Positions 13,601 through 20,672 are shown, numbered from the stretch's first letter. The stretch: DNA of 24,146 bases from JBBSEZ01 sp038239195 (GCA_038239195.1 JBBSEZ010000110.1:1-24146); one strand, 5' to 3'. The notes: generated from the sequence alone by a model not told the origin. Program-made: numbers and translations.

Positions 13601-15202
13601 CCGCTCGACGGCCCCGTCACCGCCCTCTCGTTCTCGCGGGACTACCTCCAGGTCGGCGCCGCCGCCGGCAAGGCGCTGCGCGTCTGGACCACCGCCGACG
13701 CCAAGGAGGTGCTCGCCCTGGCGCAGCCCGCCGAGGTGCGCGGGCTCGGCTTCAGTTCCGACCGCGCGCGCCTCGTCACGGCCGGGGCCGATGGCTGGGT
13801 GCGCGTGGTCGAGGTTGCGACCAAGCAGGAGCTCCAGTCGTTCGCGCACAAGGACGCCGTGAGCGGGGTGGCCTTCCACCCGGCCAACAACGCGCTGGTC
13901 TTCGCGGCCTCGCTCGACAAGACGGCCCAGGCGCACACCATTACTTCGACGCGAATCGTCCAGGTCGGCGCGCCGGTGCGTGGGCTGGCGGCGGTGCCGA
14001 ACGCCACGCACGTGCTGACGGCCGGGGCGGACGGCAAGGTGAAGCTCTGGAACGTCGCGAACGGCCTGGCCGAGCGCACCTTCGCCGTCGGCGACAAGGC
14101 CGTGCGGGCCGTGGCCGTGTCCAAGAACTTTCAGCTCGTGGCGACGGCGGGGCCCGACGACCGCGTGCGCGTCTTCAACTACAACGACGCCAAACTGCTG
14201 ACGGCGATCAAGGCGCCGGCGGTCGCCCGCTCGCTGGCCTTCAGCCCCAACAACCAGGCGCTGGTGGCCGCGTGCGTCGATGGCTCCGTCGTGAGCTGGG
14301 ACGTCGCGTATCAGCCCGGCCAGCCGCTCCCGGCCGAGTTCGGCAAGCCGCTCCAGGCGCACGCCCACGCCGGCGAGGCGATGGAGGTGGCATTCCCGTC
14401 CACGCCCGCCGCGGGCAACGTGTTCTTCTCCGCGAGCGCCGACAAGAGCGTGCGGTCGTGGAAGCTGGCGTCCGATTCGCCCACGCGCAACTTCCCCCAC
14501 CCGCAGAGCGTCAACGCGGTGGCGTTCAACCCACTGGGCACGCAGCTCGCCACGGCCTGCTCCGACGGCCGGCTGCGCATCTACGACGTGGCCAAGGGGA
14601 CGATCCTCAAGGACGTGATTGCTCACGCCACGCCGACCCTGACGGAGGTCTACGGCGTCGCGTGGTCGCCCGACGGCAAGCAGGTGGCGACGGCGAGCCG
14701 CGACCAGAGCGCCAAGGTGTGGGACGCGTTGAGCGGCAAGCTGGTGCGCGAGTTGAAGGGCCACAAGGCAAAGGTGTTCGAGAAGGGCCACGAGGAGGCC
14801 GTGCTGTCGATCGTCTTCAGCGCCGACGGCAAGCAGGTCGTCACGGGAGGCATGGACCGCGCGATCAAGGTCTGGAACGTCATCGACGGCAACGTGGTGC
14901 GCGAGCTGGCGAATCCCGCCTTCAAGGGAGGGGCCCACCCCGGCTGGGTATTCGCGCTGCGGCTGACGAGCGACGGCAAGCAACTGGTCAGCGCGGGCGG
15001 GGCGCCGGGGCTGCGCGGCTACCTGGCCACGTGGGACCTGAGCAGTGGGAAATTGCTGAGCGGGCGCGAAATGGCCATCGGGACGGTGTTCTCGCTGGCG
15101 CTGTCCCCCGATGGGAAGGCGCTTGCGCTGGGCACGGGTGGTTCGGTGCGCCAGCCGGAACTCAGCCAAGGGCTGGTGCTGAAGGTGCCGGGGGCAAAGT
15201 GA
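10607..15202 (+). CDS. Giant secreted WD40-repeat protein (about 35 repeats)
   Basis: The product is 1531 aa. A signal peptide (MHSRLLAHFSLALLVAGLAL, cut near residues 22-27) is followed at about residue 36 by uninterrupted WD40 repeats to the C-terminus. Aligning the repeats by eye on the pattern GHxxxVxxVAFSPDGxxLxTAGxDxxVKxW, I count 35 units of about 42 residues. That equals five seven-bladed propellers. Most units keep GH/AH, SPDG and a terminal W or F; units 6, 21, 22 and 29 are the most degenerate. No kinase, protease or other catalytic domain is present, so it is probably an extracytoplasmic scaffold. GGAGG lies 12 bases before the ATG. It starts 127 bases after the HEPN operon without a clear promoter. 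A 1638-codon frame on the opposite strand is a by-product of its codon bias. Confidence 0.93.
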   Translation: MHSRLLAHFSLALLVAGLALARGLPAEDDPPGLLVALKGHKEAVYGIAFTPDSKQLLTASGDPSVKVWDAATGKELKAFGGPNGHKQLVLGVAVSPDGALFATAGSDNSAKLWDFPTSKHLRQFAQGDEAHAVAVSPDGTRVAGGGKDGTIKVWGALDGKALLDLAGHEGEVTGVAFSPNGLILASCGADRTLRFWNVADGKALAAFGAHPGPVSGVAFSPSGNVVYTAGPDGTLRFWSMPPVAPRSLAALDAPATAFALSPDGAQALIATDKSARLSTVANGQFVRAFAGPVAPLTAVALAPNGAFVAGGTSDRQLFVWQTKDAKVLAQSLAHGGAVTGVAFHPSSTQLLTAGRDGLVKLWALPPVPTRSFPHPDAVRAAALSADGKRLVTGGVDKIVRSWLLASPKVVERQYSGHTGPVNAVAISPDGKTIASAGDDETIRFWGQAKGDQTAVLGGHTGPVVSLAFSPSGQHVLSASADGSVKLWLVPAVGKSTYSHAGAVTSAVLSPDGTRLLTGSADKQARLWNLATGKLERPFTGPTLGVLSVAYSAAQDRVAAGSADRSLWVWTAATAKEARKFLNLPGTVNAIAFSPDGKYVVAGLSDKTARLFDLALGKEAKTFSGHSGPVNAVAFSAKGDRVFSAGADGTVHVWGTADGLSKTSVKHGAAIHALALSKDGLRLASGGADKAVRLWTVADGKSAGALATPAAVRGVSWAPDGKRLAVAGADGRARVYDADGALGEHLVHEGPVTAVAFAADGKRVLTASEDKSARTWPLALVWQARHVGAVRQATFSPRGDRVFSGGDDKAVRVWNALDGKAVKAILAHDGPVLAVSVSADGNKVASAGGDDKAKLWDLLAKVGKEGDKAVTVIALPGTPQAVALSPNGLRIAVGLAAGKGGKERAHVFDATGKELLQVGDSAPATSLRFLADNRTLLAAGADRTAQLLDVNVLAAFEAHPGGVTGVAFQSDGVRALTGGADKKVKLWNLTTGKLERSFGPLDGPVTALSFSRDYLQVGAAAGKALRVWTTADAKEVLALAQPAEVRGLGFSSDRARLVTAGADGWVRVVEVATKQELQSFAHKDAVSGVAFHPANNALVFAASLDKTAQAHTITSTRIVQVGAPVRGLAAVPNATHVLTAGADGKVKLWNVANGLAERTFAVGDKAVRAVAVSKNFQLVATAGPDDRVRVFNYNDAKLLTAIKAPAVARSLAFSPNNQALVAACVDGSVVSWDVAYQPGQPLPAEFGKPLQAHAHAGEAMEVAFPSTPAAGNVFFSASADKSVRSWKLASDSPTRNFPHPQSVNAVAFNPLGTQLATACSDGRLRIYDVAKGTILKDVIAHATPTLTEVYGVAWSPDGKQVATASRDQSAKVWDALSGKLVRELKGHKAKVFEKGHEEAVLSIVFSADGKQVVTGGMDRAIKVWNVIDGNVVRELANPAFKGGAHPGWVFALRLTSDGKQLVSAGGAPGLRGYLATWDLSSGKLLSGREMAIGTVFSLALSPDGKALALGTGGSVRQPELSQGLVLKVPGAK

Positions 15203-15211
15203 GGGATGCTC

Positions 15212-15276
15212 CCATTTAGCCGCCCCGCAAGCGGGGCGCGGGTGCGGCGCGCCGAGCGAGCTCGGCGGCTAAATGG
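15212..15276. repeat. Palindromic intergenic element (REP-like) after the WD40 gene
   Basis: CCATTTAGCCGCC (15212-15224) pairs perfectly with GGCGGCTAAATGG (15264-15276). Inside are further stems: CCCCGC-AA-GCGGGG (15223-15236), a GCGC-rich core, and GAGC/GCTC near 15254-15262. The result is a branched, cruciform-capable structure starting 10 bases after the WD40 stop codon. It could be a dispersed REP/MITE-like element and may also serve as a transcription terminator. Confidence 0.55.
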
Positions 15277-15292
15277 CGAGGACGCGCAAAAA

Positions 15293-15328
15293 CGCCGAGG
15301 GCCATGGCGTTCGCCACGGCCCTCGGCG
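15293..15328 (-). terminator. Intrinsic terminator of the 68-aa gene
   Basis: CGCCGAGGGCC (15293-15303) pairs with GGCCCTCGGCG (15318-15328), and the stem extends inside through TGGC/GCCA. Read on the minus strand the stem is followed directly by TTTTTG (15292-15287), a classical T-tract. It lies 31 bases past the stop codon of the small gene at 15360. Confidence 0.8.
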
Positions 15329-15359
15329 CCCAGACTTCAGCCTTCTCAAGGACCGGGAT

Positions 15360-15566
15360 TCACGCGCGAGGAACGTCCGACGGGCGATAGACCGCCTGTC
15401 CCTCGCTGCTCACGCTCGCGACGTAACCGTTGCCATCCGGCTGGCCCGGGACGCGGTCCCTGCCCTCCGGCGGATGGGCGGTCATCGCCGAGTAGATTTC
15501 GCGGGTGTTCAGGCCAGCCTTGCGACCTCGGTTGATCAGCGTGTGGTAGTTACTGTGTTGGCTCAT
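15360..15566 (-). CDS. Small conserved-looking protein, 68 aa
   Basis: The product begins MSQHSNYHTLINRGRKAGLN and continues through TREIYSAMTAHPPEGRD to a Gly/Pro-rich segment with DGNGYVASVSSEGQAVYRPS near the C-terminus. There is no signal peptide, membrane helix or Cys motif. The N-terminal half is a basic helical stretch (INRGRKAGLNTREIYSAM) and the rest a likely beta hairpin. The start at 15566 is chosen because AGAGAGG lies 5 bases upstream; the frame stays open to 15779 but the extra part lacks coding character. A strong intrinsic terminator follows. It forms its own transcription unit between two large plus-strand genes. Function unknown; I believe similar short proteins exist in planctomycetes, but this needs a search. 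Confidence 0.7.
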   Translation of the reverse strand: MSQHSNYHTLINRGRKAGLNTREIYSAMTAHPPEGRDRVPGQPDGNGYVASVSSEGQAVYRPSDVPRA

Positions 15567-15602
15567 CGTTGCCTCTCTCGGGAAGGCGGCGCCGGCGGTT
15601 CT

Positions 15603-15647
15603 CTGTTCTGTTCTCCTCCCTGCCAACTCTAGCACAATCCCTGTTCT
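15603..15647 (-). promoter_or_regulatory. Upstream region of the 68-aa gene with three CTGTTCT repeats
   Basis: The heptamer CTGTTCT (AGAACAG on the minus strand) occurs at 15603-15609, 15608-15614 and 15641-15647. Between the copies an extended -10-like TGCTAGAGT is found on the minus strand (15634-15626). The -35 is weak. The repeats could be activator or repressor sites. Confidence 0.35.
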
Positions 15648-15955
15648 TTGCACGATCTTCACTAGAGCATTTCCCGTGCCAGTCGGAGCGCCACCATGCC
15701 GGCAGCAGTATGGAAGCGGGGAGGATCGACACAAGTAGACGATTATGCTGAGTTTGCGGAGAGAGTTGGCGCCGCGCAACCTGTTGGTTATCGGCTCGCG
15801 GCGAGGGCGAACTTCAGGGAAACCCGTAAAACAGCGCAGAAGAGCGGGGCGTTATCGAACAGAGAGAAAACGTCCCAGAGGAGGAGGGTGGTGTCGAAGC
15901 CACAGGAGGCGACGGAATTCTCGCCGACCCTCCAGCAGAAAGGAGGCTCGCCTCT

Positions 15956-15983
15956 TTGCGTCCCGCGCCGGCGCTGGTACAGT
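15956..15983 (+). promoter_or_regulatory. Candidate sigma70-type promoter of the TolC-like gene
   Basis: TTGCGT (15956-15961) and TACAGT (15978-15983) are separated by 16 bases. The transcript would start near 15990, about 45 bases before the ATG at 16035. This also argues against the longer reading frame that begins at 15696. Confidence 0.5.
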
Positions 15984-16034
15984 GTTCGTCGATCACTTGG
16001 GTTGGCGACGTGGCCTCAAGCGGAAGGGACGGCC

Positions 16035-17363
16035 ATGATGAGCCTCCGGGAAGCCTGCCGGATCATTCTCCTCTCCCTGCTCGTCGGCGTTGGTGCCGCG
16101 CCCGCGCCCGGCGCCGGCCCCCCCGACGCGAAGCGCGACGGAAAGCGGAAGCCAGCCCCGGTTCAGGAGCGTCTGGCGGCGCTGCTCCAGAAGGCGTTGC
16201 TCGACAACGAGCGCGAGCACGGGAAGTCGCTGGAGGCGCTCCTCAAGTTGTTCAAGGCCGCGAGGGAAGGCGGGGCCTTCTCGCTGGATCACGTGCGCGA
16301 GGTGGAGCGCGAGCTGCTCGAGTCCCGCGTCCGCGCGTTGCACCGGGAAGCGGCGTACCGCGATGCGGTGGACCGGCTCGGGCTCCGCTTCGACGCAGGA
16401 GAGAAACGGCTGGGAAAGGTGGAACAGGAGGCCCTCCTCCCTCTCGCGCGCCACCTGCGCCGGTTGCAGGACGACTTCACGGCTTTTCAAGCCGTGCTGG
16501 ACGGGCTCGCCAGGCCGGCCGCCCCGGAGAAGGCGGCAAAGCTGCGCGCGAAGTTGCGCGGGATCGCGGCGTCCGCGGCCATCGTGGAGGGAACGACCTT
16601 CCGCACCGAGCTCCCACGCCGATGGGCGACATGGGAGAAGTTGTCGCCGAAGGAACTGGCGGAACGTTTGCGGAAGGACGCCGAGGAGCGACGGAAACTG
16701 CTCGACGCCAGGGCCGCCGCGGAGGCCGAAGGCGGGGCGCCGAAAAAGGCCGAGGAGCGCCGGCTGCGCGAGCTGGCCGCGGAGATGGAGTTGGGCCAGT
16801 TCGAGGAGGCGCTGAAGCTCTACGAGGCCGAGCCCTGGCGGAAGCTGGCGCGAGCGGAGCTGCGCGAGCGGCAGCAGGGCGCGATGCTGCGCACGGTCCT
16901 CGCCCACTTCATTGCCGTGCTTGGCGAGGCCAGCGACCAGCGCCTGGAGGCCTGGCGCAAGACCTGGCCGAACTTGCCCCCGGTCGTGGTCGAAAAGCTG
17001 GACCTGCTCGCCTGCGACCGCGAAAAGGCCGAGCGGGCCGTGGCGGCGCGCTTCGACAGGCCCGAGGCGGCGGTGGCCGGCAAGAGCAAGCTCCGCAAGG
17101 TGCGCGCGCTGGCGGAGGCCTATCGGCTTCAGCAACAGCTCTTCGAGCTCGCTCACTTTCAGGTGCAGGGCCCGAAGGACGGCCTGGCGTCTCCGTTCCC
17201 GCGAGGGCCCGTCGGGGAGGCGGGCTCCTCCGCGCTGGCCAGGCGGTTGCTCGACGCCCAGCGCTCGCTGGCCCGGGCGAGGGGGCAGTTGTTGAGCACC
17301 TGGGTGGAACATCAGATGGCAAGGCTGGAGCTGTACCGCGACCTTCGGCTGGCGCCGCCTTGA
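16035..17363 (+). CDS. Exported helical protein with TolC-like C-terminus
   Basis: The product is 442 aa from ATG at 16035, with GGAAGGGA (16022-16029) as ribosome binding site. A signal peptide (MMSLREACRIILLSLLVGVG, cut near APAPGAG) is followed by almost continuous charged heptad-like helix rich in Ala, Glu, Arg and Leu. The C-terminal segment LLDAQRSLARARGQLLSTWV plus HQMARLELYRDL resembles the last long helix of outer-membrane efflux (TolC-type) proteins. The expected beta-strand pieces of a full TolC are not obvious. It may be a degenerate or lineage-specific periplasmic coiled-coil protein of that family. No membrane-fusion or pump gene is adjacent, which weakens an efflux role. Confidence 0.72.
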   Translation: MMSLREACRIILLSLLVGVGAAPAPGAGPPDAKRDGKRKPAPVQERLAALLQKALLDNEREHGKSLEALLKLFKAAREGGAFSLDHVREVERELLESRVRALHREAAYRDAVDRLGLRFDAGEKRLGKVEQEALLPLARHLRRLQDDFTAFQAVLDGLARPAAPEKAAKLRAKLRGIAASAAIVEGTTFRTELPRRWATWEKLSPKELAERLRKDAEERRKLLDARAAAEAEGGAPKKAEERRLRELAAEMELGQFEEALKLYEAEPWRKLARAELRERQQGAMLRTVLAHFIAVLGEASDQRLEAWRKTWPNLPPVVVEKLDLLACDREKAERAVAARFDRPEAAVAGKSKLRKVRALAEAYRLQQQLFELAHFQVQGPKDGLASPFPRGPVGEAGSSALARRLLDAQRSLARARGQLLSTWVEHQMARLELYRDLRLAPP

Positions 17364-17412
17364 TGGCGGCGCCCAAGGGAACGAACGGGCCCTGCCGAGG
17401 AGGACCAACCCA

Positions 17413-17645
17413 AGGGGACTGGTCCACGCGAAACTGCTGCTCGAGAACCCGCGCAAGCCGGAGCTGCAACCCGTCGAGGTCGAACTTCACTTCAAGAACC
17501 GGGTCGGCTTTGCCGGGGCGCTGGTGCTGGGAAACGAGCCCCTGCTGGGCGCCATCCCGATGGAGGACATGGACCTCGTCCCCCGAACCAGGAACGTGGA
17601 CGTCACCCGGGAAGCCCGAATGTTGCCACGTCCATTGTGAAATAG
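17413..17645 (+). pseudogene. Remnant of a clan AA (retropepsin-like) aspartic protease
   Basis: Two conserved pieces of a small bacterial clan AA aspartic protease are fused in one frame: GLVHAKLLLENPRKPELQP (from 17416) and, directly after VEVEL, HFKNRVGFAGA and LVLGNEPLLGAIPMEDMDL. The piece that should lie between them, with the catalytic DTGA motif, is absent. The codon in the start position is AGG (17413-17415) instead of ATG. Near 17601-17603 one A appears lost (GTCACCCGG for GTCAACCCGG). Beyond it the expected ending NVATSIVK and a TAG stop (17643-17645) are found in the next frame. The gene is therefore broken in three ways and cannot make an active protease. Confidence 0.75.
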
Positions 17646-17672
17646 CCGGGCACCGCAGTTCGCCAGTGCCTC

Positions 17673-19637
17673 TCACTGGGCACCACTCGGTCCCGGCGCC
17701 TTGCTCAACGCCGCCCCGCCGGCCTGCCGCGCGGGCCCCGACACCTTGATCACGGTGGCGGTGATGTCGTCATACTGGGCCAGGTTGTGCCCGAACGCGC
17801 GCACGGCGTGGTAGAGGTCCTGGACGATCTCCCACGCCGCCTCGTGTCGGCGGGCCCGCACCAGATCGAGGGCGCGTTGCACGCCGAACCGCGTGCCGTC
17901 GGGGGCGCTCGCGTCCGCCACCCCGTCGGTGAGCAGGAGGACCAGGTCCCCCTCGCCGAGCACGATTTCCTCGCTCGTCGGACAGGCGTTCTCCGGGAAG
18001 ATGCCCAGCGGGGGCCCCGTGCTGCCCAGGACTTGCCGGACCTGCCCCGCCGCGTCGAGAACGTAGCCCGGCTGCTGGCCCGCGCTGGCATAACTGAAGC
18101 GCCGCGTGCGCGGGTCGAGGCGGGCGAGCAGGAGCGTGACGAAGCGATCGTCCTCGACGTCGGGGAGGAGGGCTCGGTTCACCAGGCCGAGCACTTCGCC
18201 GACCTCGGCGTTGGTCTGGGCGAAGGCGCGGAGGAAGGCGCGAACCTCGGCCATCAGCAGGGCCGGGCCGACCCCGTGGCCGCTCACGTCGCCGATGGCG
18301 ATGCCCAGGCTGCCGTCGCTCAAGGGCACGAAGTCGTAGTAGTCGCCGCCGATGGCCTCGGCGGGGTACGACGCCCCGCCGATGTCGAAGCCGAAGCTGG
18401 CGACCGCGATGTCGAGGCCGGGCAGGAAAGGTAGTGAACGAGGAAAGAGCCGTTGTTGGATTCGCCGGGCCACGCGGAACTCCGCCGCCGTCTGGCCCAC
18501 CTCGGCCTCGGCCCGCCGGCGGGCGGTGATGTCCCAGTAGGCCCCCTGCATCCCGATGATTTCTCCCCGGGAGTCGCGCAGGGGGGCCTTGAGCACTTGC
18601 ACGTAGGTCGCGGCCCCTTCGGGGTCCTGGTGCTCCTCGACGTCCTCGAAGACCTCGCCCAGCTCGATGACCCGGCGGTCGTCGAGCTGGTACTTGCCGG
18701 CCAGGTCGGCCGGATAGAAATCGTGGTCCGTCTTGCCGACGACGTCGGACAGCGACTTCTTCAGCGCGACACAGAAGGCGCGATTGGCGAAGGTGAACCG
18801 GCCGCGCAGGTCCTTGCGGATCAGGCAGACCGGCAGGCCCTCCACCAGGGAGTGGTAGAGGGCCTCCGAGTCGCGCAGCGCCTCCTCCGCGCGCTTTCGC
18901 CTCGTGATGTCGGCGGAGATGCCACAGACGCCCGAAGGCCTCCCCGAGGCGTCGGCGAGAGGGAACTTGACGGACAGGTAGGTGTGCACGCCGTCATCCT
19001 GGAGGACCACCTCCTCGAACTCCAGAGGCGCGCCGGTCTGCAAGACCAGGCGGTCGTTGGCGAGCAAGGCCTCGGCCTGGTCCGCGGGGTGGACGTCGTG
19101 AGGGCCCTTGCCGCAGACCTGTTCGCGGCCAAGGTGGAACAGCACCTCCCAGTGGCGGTTGACGAGCCGATACTTCCCCTCCAGGTCCTTGACGTGGACG
19201 ATGACAGGGGCGTGGTCGAGGATGTCGCGCAGGCGGTTGTCGCTGGCCTGCCGGGCGGCCTCCGCTTGCCCCAATCGCAACAGGGCCCGGACGTAGGTGA
19301 GGAGCTCCTGAGGCCCCACCGGCCCGCGCAGGTAGCCATCCGCGTAGCCGTTGCGGCTCGCGCCCTCGGCGCTGCAACCGTCGAGGTGCAACAGCGGGAC
19401 CGCGGCCATCGCGGGGACGGCCTTGACCCTCAGGCCGAGGTCCGGCCCGCCCTCGTCCGGCAGCCCGGCGCCCAGAATGATCAGTTCCGGTCCCTCGCGC
19501 GCCAGGTCGAACGCCTGCTCCCCCGTCAGGGCCTCCGTCACGCGAAAGCCCGCATCTCGGAGGGTGGAGGCGAGGGCGACGTTGTCGGCGTCGAGGCCCC
19601 CGATGAACAAGATCGTGGCGAGCGCGTGCTTCGACAT
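17673..19637 (-). CDS. Pseudo-receiver / PAS / PAS / PP2C phosphatase (RsbU-like)
   Basis: This 654-aa cytoplasmic signalling protein has a receiver-like domain (residues 6-122), two PAS domains with PAC-type ends (132-250 and 257-375, ending DITRRKRAEEAL and DITARRRAEAEV), a linker with RIQQRLFP (392-399), and a SpoIIE/RsbU-type PP2C domain (about 405-632). PP2C metal-binding motifs are intact: GGDYYD (430-435), GDVSGHG (449-455), TDGV (570-573), YDDIT (622-626). Such enzymes dephosphorylate anti-anti-sigma factors in partner-switching pathways. The receiver is degenerate: the phospho-acceptor position is Gly56 (IILGAGLP), the acidic pair is replaced by Gly-Gly, and the Lys of the KP motif is missing. 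Input is thus probably through the PAS domains. GGAGG lies about 6 bases before the ATG. No cognate anti-sigma gene is in the window. Confidence 0.92.
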   Translation of the reverse strand: MSKHALATILFIGGLDADNVALASTLRDAGFRVTEALTGEQAFDLAREGPELIILGAGLPDEGGPDLGLRVKAVPAMAAVPLLHLDGCSAEGASRNGYADGYLRGPVGPQELLTYVRALLRLGQAEAARQASDNRLRDILDHAPVIVHVKDLEGKYRLVNRHWEVLFHLGREQVCGKGPHDVHPADQAEALLANDRLVLQTGAPLEFEEVVLQDDGVHTYLSVKFPLADASGRPSGVCGISADITRRKRAEEALRDSEALYHSLVEGLPVCLIRKDLRGRFTFANRAFCVALKKSLSDVVGKTDHDFYPADLAGKYQLDDRRVIELGEVFEDVEEHQDPEGAATYVQVLKAPLRDSRGEIIGMQGAYWDITARRRAEAEVGQTAAEFRVARRIQQRLFPRSLPFLPGLDIAVASFGFDIGGASYPAEAIGGDYYDFVPLSDGSLGIAIGDVSGHGVGPALLMAEVRAFLRAFAQTNAEVGEVLGLVNRALLPDVEDDRFVTLLLARLDPRTRRFSYASAGQQPGYVLDAAGQVRQVLGSTGPPLGIFPENACPTSEEIVLGEGDLVLLLTDGVADASAPDGTRFGVQRALDLVRARRHEAAWEIVQDLYHAVRAFGHNLAQYDDITATVIKVSGPARQAGGAALSKAPGPSGAQ

Positions 19638-19941
19638 GCCGGCCTCCGCGTCAACCGCTTCGTAGCGCGGGCAGGGATTGGCTCGCTGACCGTTTCACAA
19701 ATTCCTCCCCCGTCGGGCTGCCACACGGGCAGCGGACTTCCGAAACGAGCAGCTAGTTGGGTTTAGCTTACCGCCCATCCCACGTGCCTGCAAGTGGGCG
19801 GGCCAGCTGGCGGCGGTCGGCGGGCGAGTTGCTCGCGAGGAGGGATGGTGCTTGTCGAGGGACTTCGCGGGAGCGTAGAACAGGCCTCGTACGGGAGGAA
19901 AAACCGGGGCATCGTCCGATCCGCGAGAAGAGGAGCGCGTC
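19638..19941. other. 304-base intergenic region between divergent regulator and hydroxylase
   Basis: No gene is supported here. It contains small inverted repeats: GCTGCC-N5-GGCAGC near 19718-19735 and CCCAC-N10-GTGGG near 19778-19798. Promoters for both flanking genes must lie here. Only the hydroxylase side shows a candidate. Confidence 0.4.
19852..19881 (+). promoter_or_regulatory. Candidate promoter of the beta-hydroxylase gene
   Basis: TTGTCG (19852-19857) and TAGAAC (19876-19881) are separated by 18 bases, with the start codon 61 bases further on. The match is moderate. Confidence 0.35.
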
Positions 19942-20505
19942 ATGTTTCTCGATCCAGCGCCGTTCGGCTTCCCGTCCGTTCTCGAATCGCACTGGCGGGC
20001 CGTCCGCGCCGAGTACGAGGCGCTGCCGCCCGACCTCTTCGAGCCCTGGGTGCAGCGCCCGATGCACGGGGGGCGCTGGACGGTCTTCGGCCTGGTGGCA
20101 GGCGGGCAGCAGGTGCCAGCCGCCTGCGCGCTCTGCCCCCAGACGGCGCAGCTGCTCGGACAGGTTCCCGGCCTGTCGATGGCGGGCTTCTCGCGCCTCG
20201 CGCCCCACGCCCACGTCAAGCCGCACGTCGGCTGGGCCGAGAGCGTCTATCGTCTGCACCTGGGGCTGGTCGTCCCGGGCGGATGTCGGCTGCGGGTGGG
20301 GGAGGAGACGCGGACGTGGGAGGAGGGGCGCTGTCTGATCTTCGACGACACCGTGGAGCACGAGGCGTGGAACGACTCGGAGGAGCCGCGCACGGTCCTG
20401 CTGCTGGACTTTCTGCGCCCGGGCGTGACGGCGGGGACGCAGGACCACGTTCCCGACGAGGTGCGCGCGTATGCGGAGCAGTTGTTTGGCCGGCGCGGGA
20501 AGTAG
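19942..20505 (+). CDS. Aspartyl/asparaginyl beta-hydroxylase family protein
   Basis: The product is a 187-aa Fe(II)/2-oxoglutarate-dependent dioxygenase of the aspartyl/asparaginyl hydroxylase (cupin-like, double-stranded beta-helix) family. The core block has His95 in KPHVGWAESVYRLHLGL, with Arg104 and His106 of the RLHLGL motif, then IFDDTVEHEAWN with His140 as second metal ligand, and R150 in the following strand region. The length is that of the catalytic domain alone; there is no transmembrane anchor or TPR part as in the animal enzyme. Related bacterial enzymes hydroxylate amino acids, peptides or lipid-attached residues, so the substrate cannot be assigned. AGAGGAG stands about 6 bases before the ATG. 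No peptide-synthesis gene is adjacent to suggest a substrate. Confidence 0.88.
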   Translation: MFLDPAPFGFPSVLESHWRAVRAEYEALPPDLFEPWVQRPMHGGRWTVFGLVAGGQQVPAACALCPQTAQLLGQVPGLSMAGFSRLAPHAHVKPHVGWAESVYRLHLGLVVPGGCRLRVGEETRTWEEGRCLIFDDTVEHEAWNDSEEPRTVLLLDFLRPGVTAGTQDHVPDEVRAYAEQLFGRRGK

Positions 20506-20548
20506 CGAGGGGCGCCTCACTTGGGGCCGGGTGGCGCGGGCTTCGGCC

Positions 20549-20565
20549 GGGCCCTGCCAGGGCCC
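20549..20565. repeat. GGGCCC inverted repeat after the hydroxylase gene
   Basis: GGGCCC (20549-20554) and GGGCCC (20560-20565) form a 6-bp stem with a 5-base loop. On the plus strand it is followed by A residues, not T, so it is not a standard terminator for the upstream gene. Confidence 0.3.
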
Positions 20566-20672
20566 GCCCAAAAAGGCGGTTGAGGCCGACCAGGCGTCGA
20601 AGTAGGACAAAGGAAGAAGCGGCTGTCGCCACCCCGTCAACTGGAGAGTGCCCATGTCGAGGAGCAGGCCCA

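Larger units (their letters stand above)
15567..16034. other. 468-base intergenic region between divergent genes
   Basis: Frames cross this stretch, but none has coding-like third-position bias or a good start. Base composition is visibly less GC-rich than in the genes. It holds the upstream region of the 68-aa gene at its left end and a promoter for the helical protein gene at its right end. I found no tRNA-like cloverleaf or repeat array in the middle. Confidence 0.5.

Noticed and set aside
10253..15169. A 1638-codon open frame on the minus strand opposite the WD40 gene
   Set aside because: It arises because the WD40 gene rarely uses codons that read as stops in reverse. The predicted product is low-complexity, rich in Gly, Arg, Val, His and Asp, and resembles no family.
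10607..15202. CRISPR-like or tandem DNA repeat array
   Set aside because: The periodicity of about 125 bases is the WD40 coding repeat; units differ at the DNA level and keep frame.
15696..16034. N-terminal extension of the TolC-like protein by 113 residues
   Set aside because: The extension crosses a promoter and a good ribosome binding site, has low coding bias, and would bury the signal peptide that starts at 16035.
15567..16034. Possible tRNA or structured RNA gene in the less GC-rich gap
   Set aside because: No cloverleaf, T-loop motif or long stem was found by eye.
16035..17645. RND or ABC efflux operon suggested by the TolC-like C-terminus
   Set aside because: No membrane-fusion, pump or ABC gene is adjacent; the next sequence is a protease remnant and then an opposite-strand regulator.
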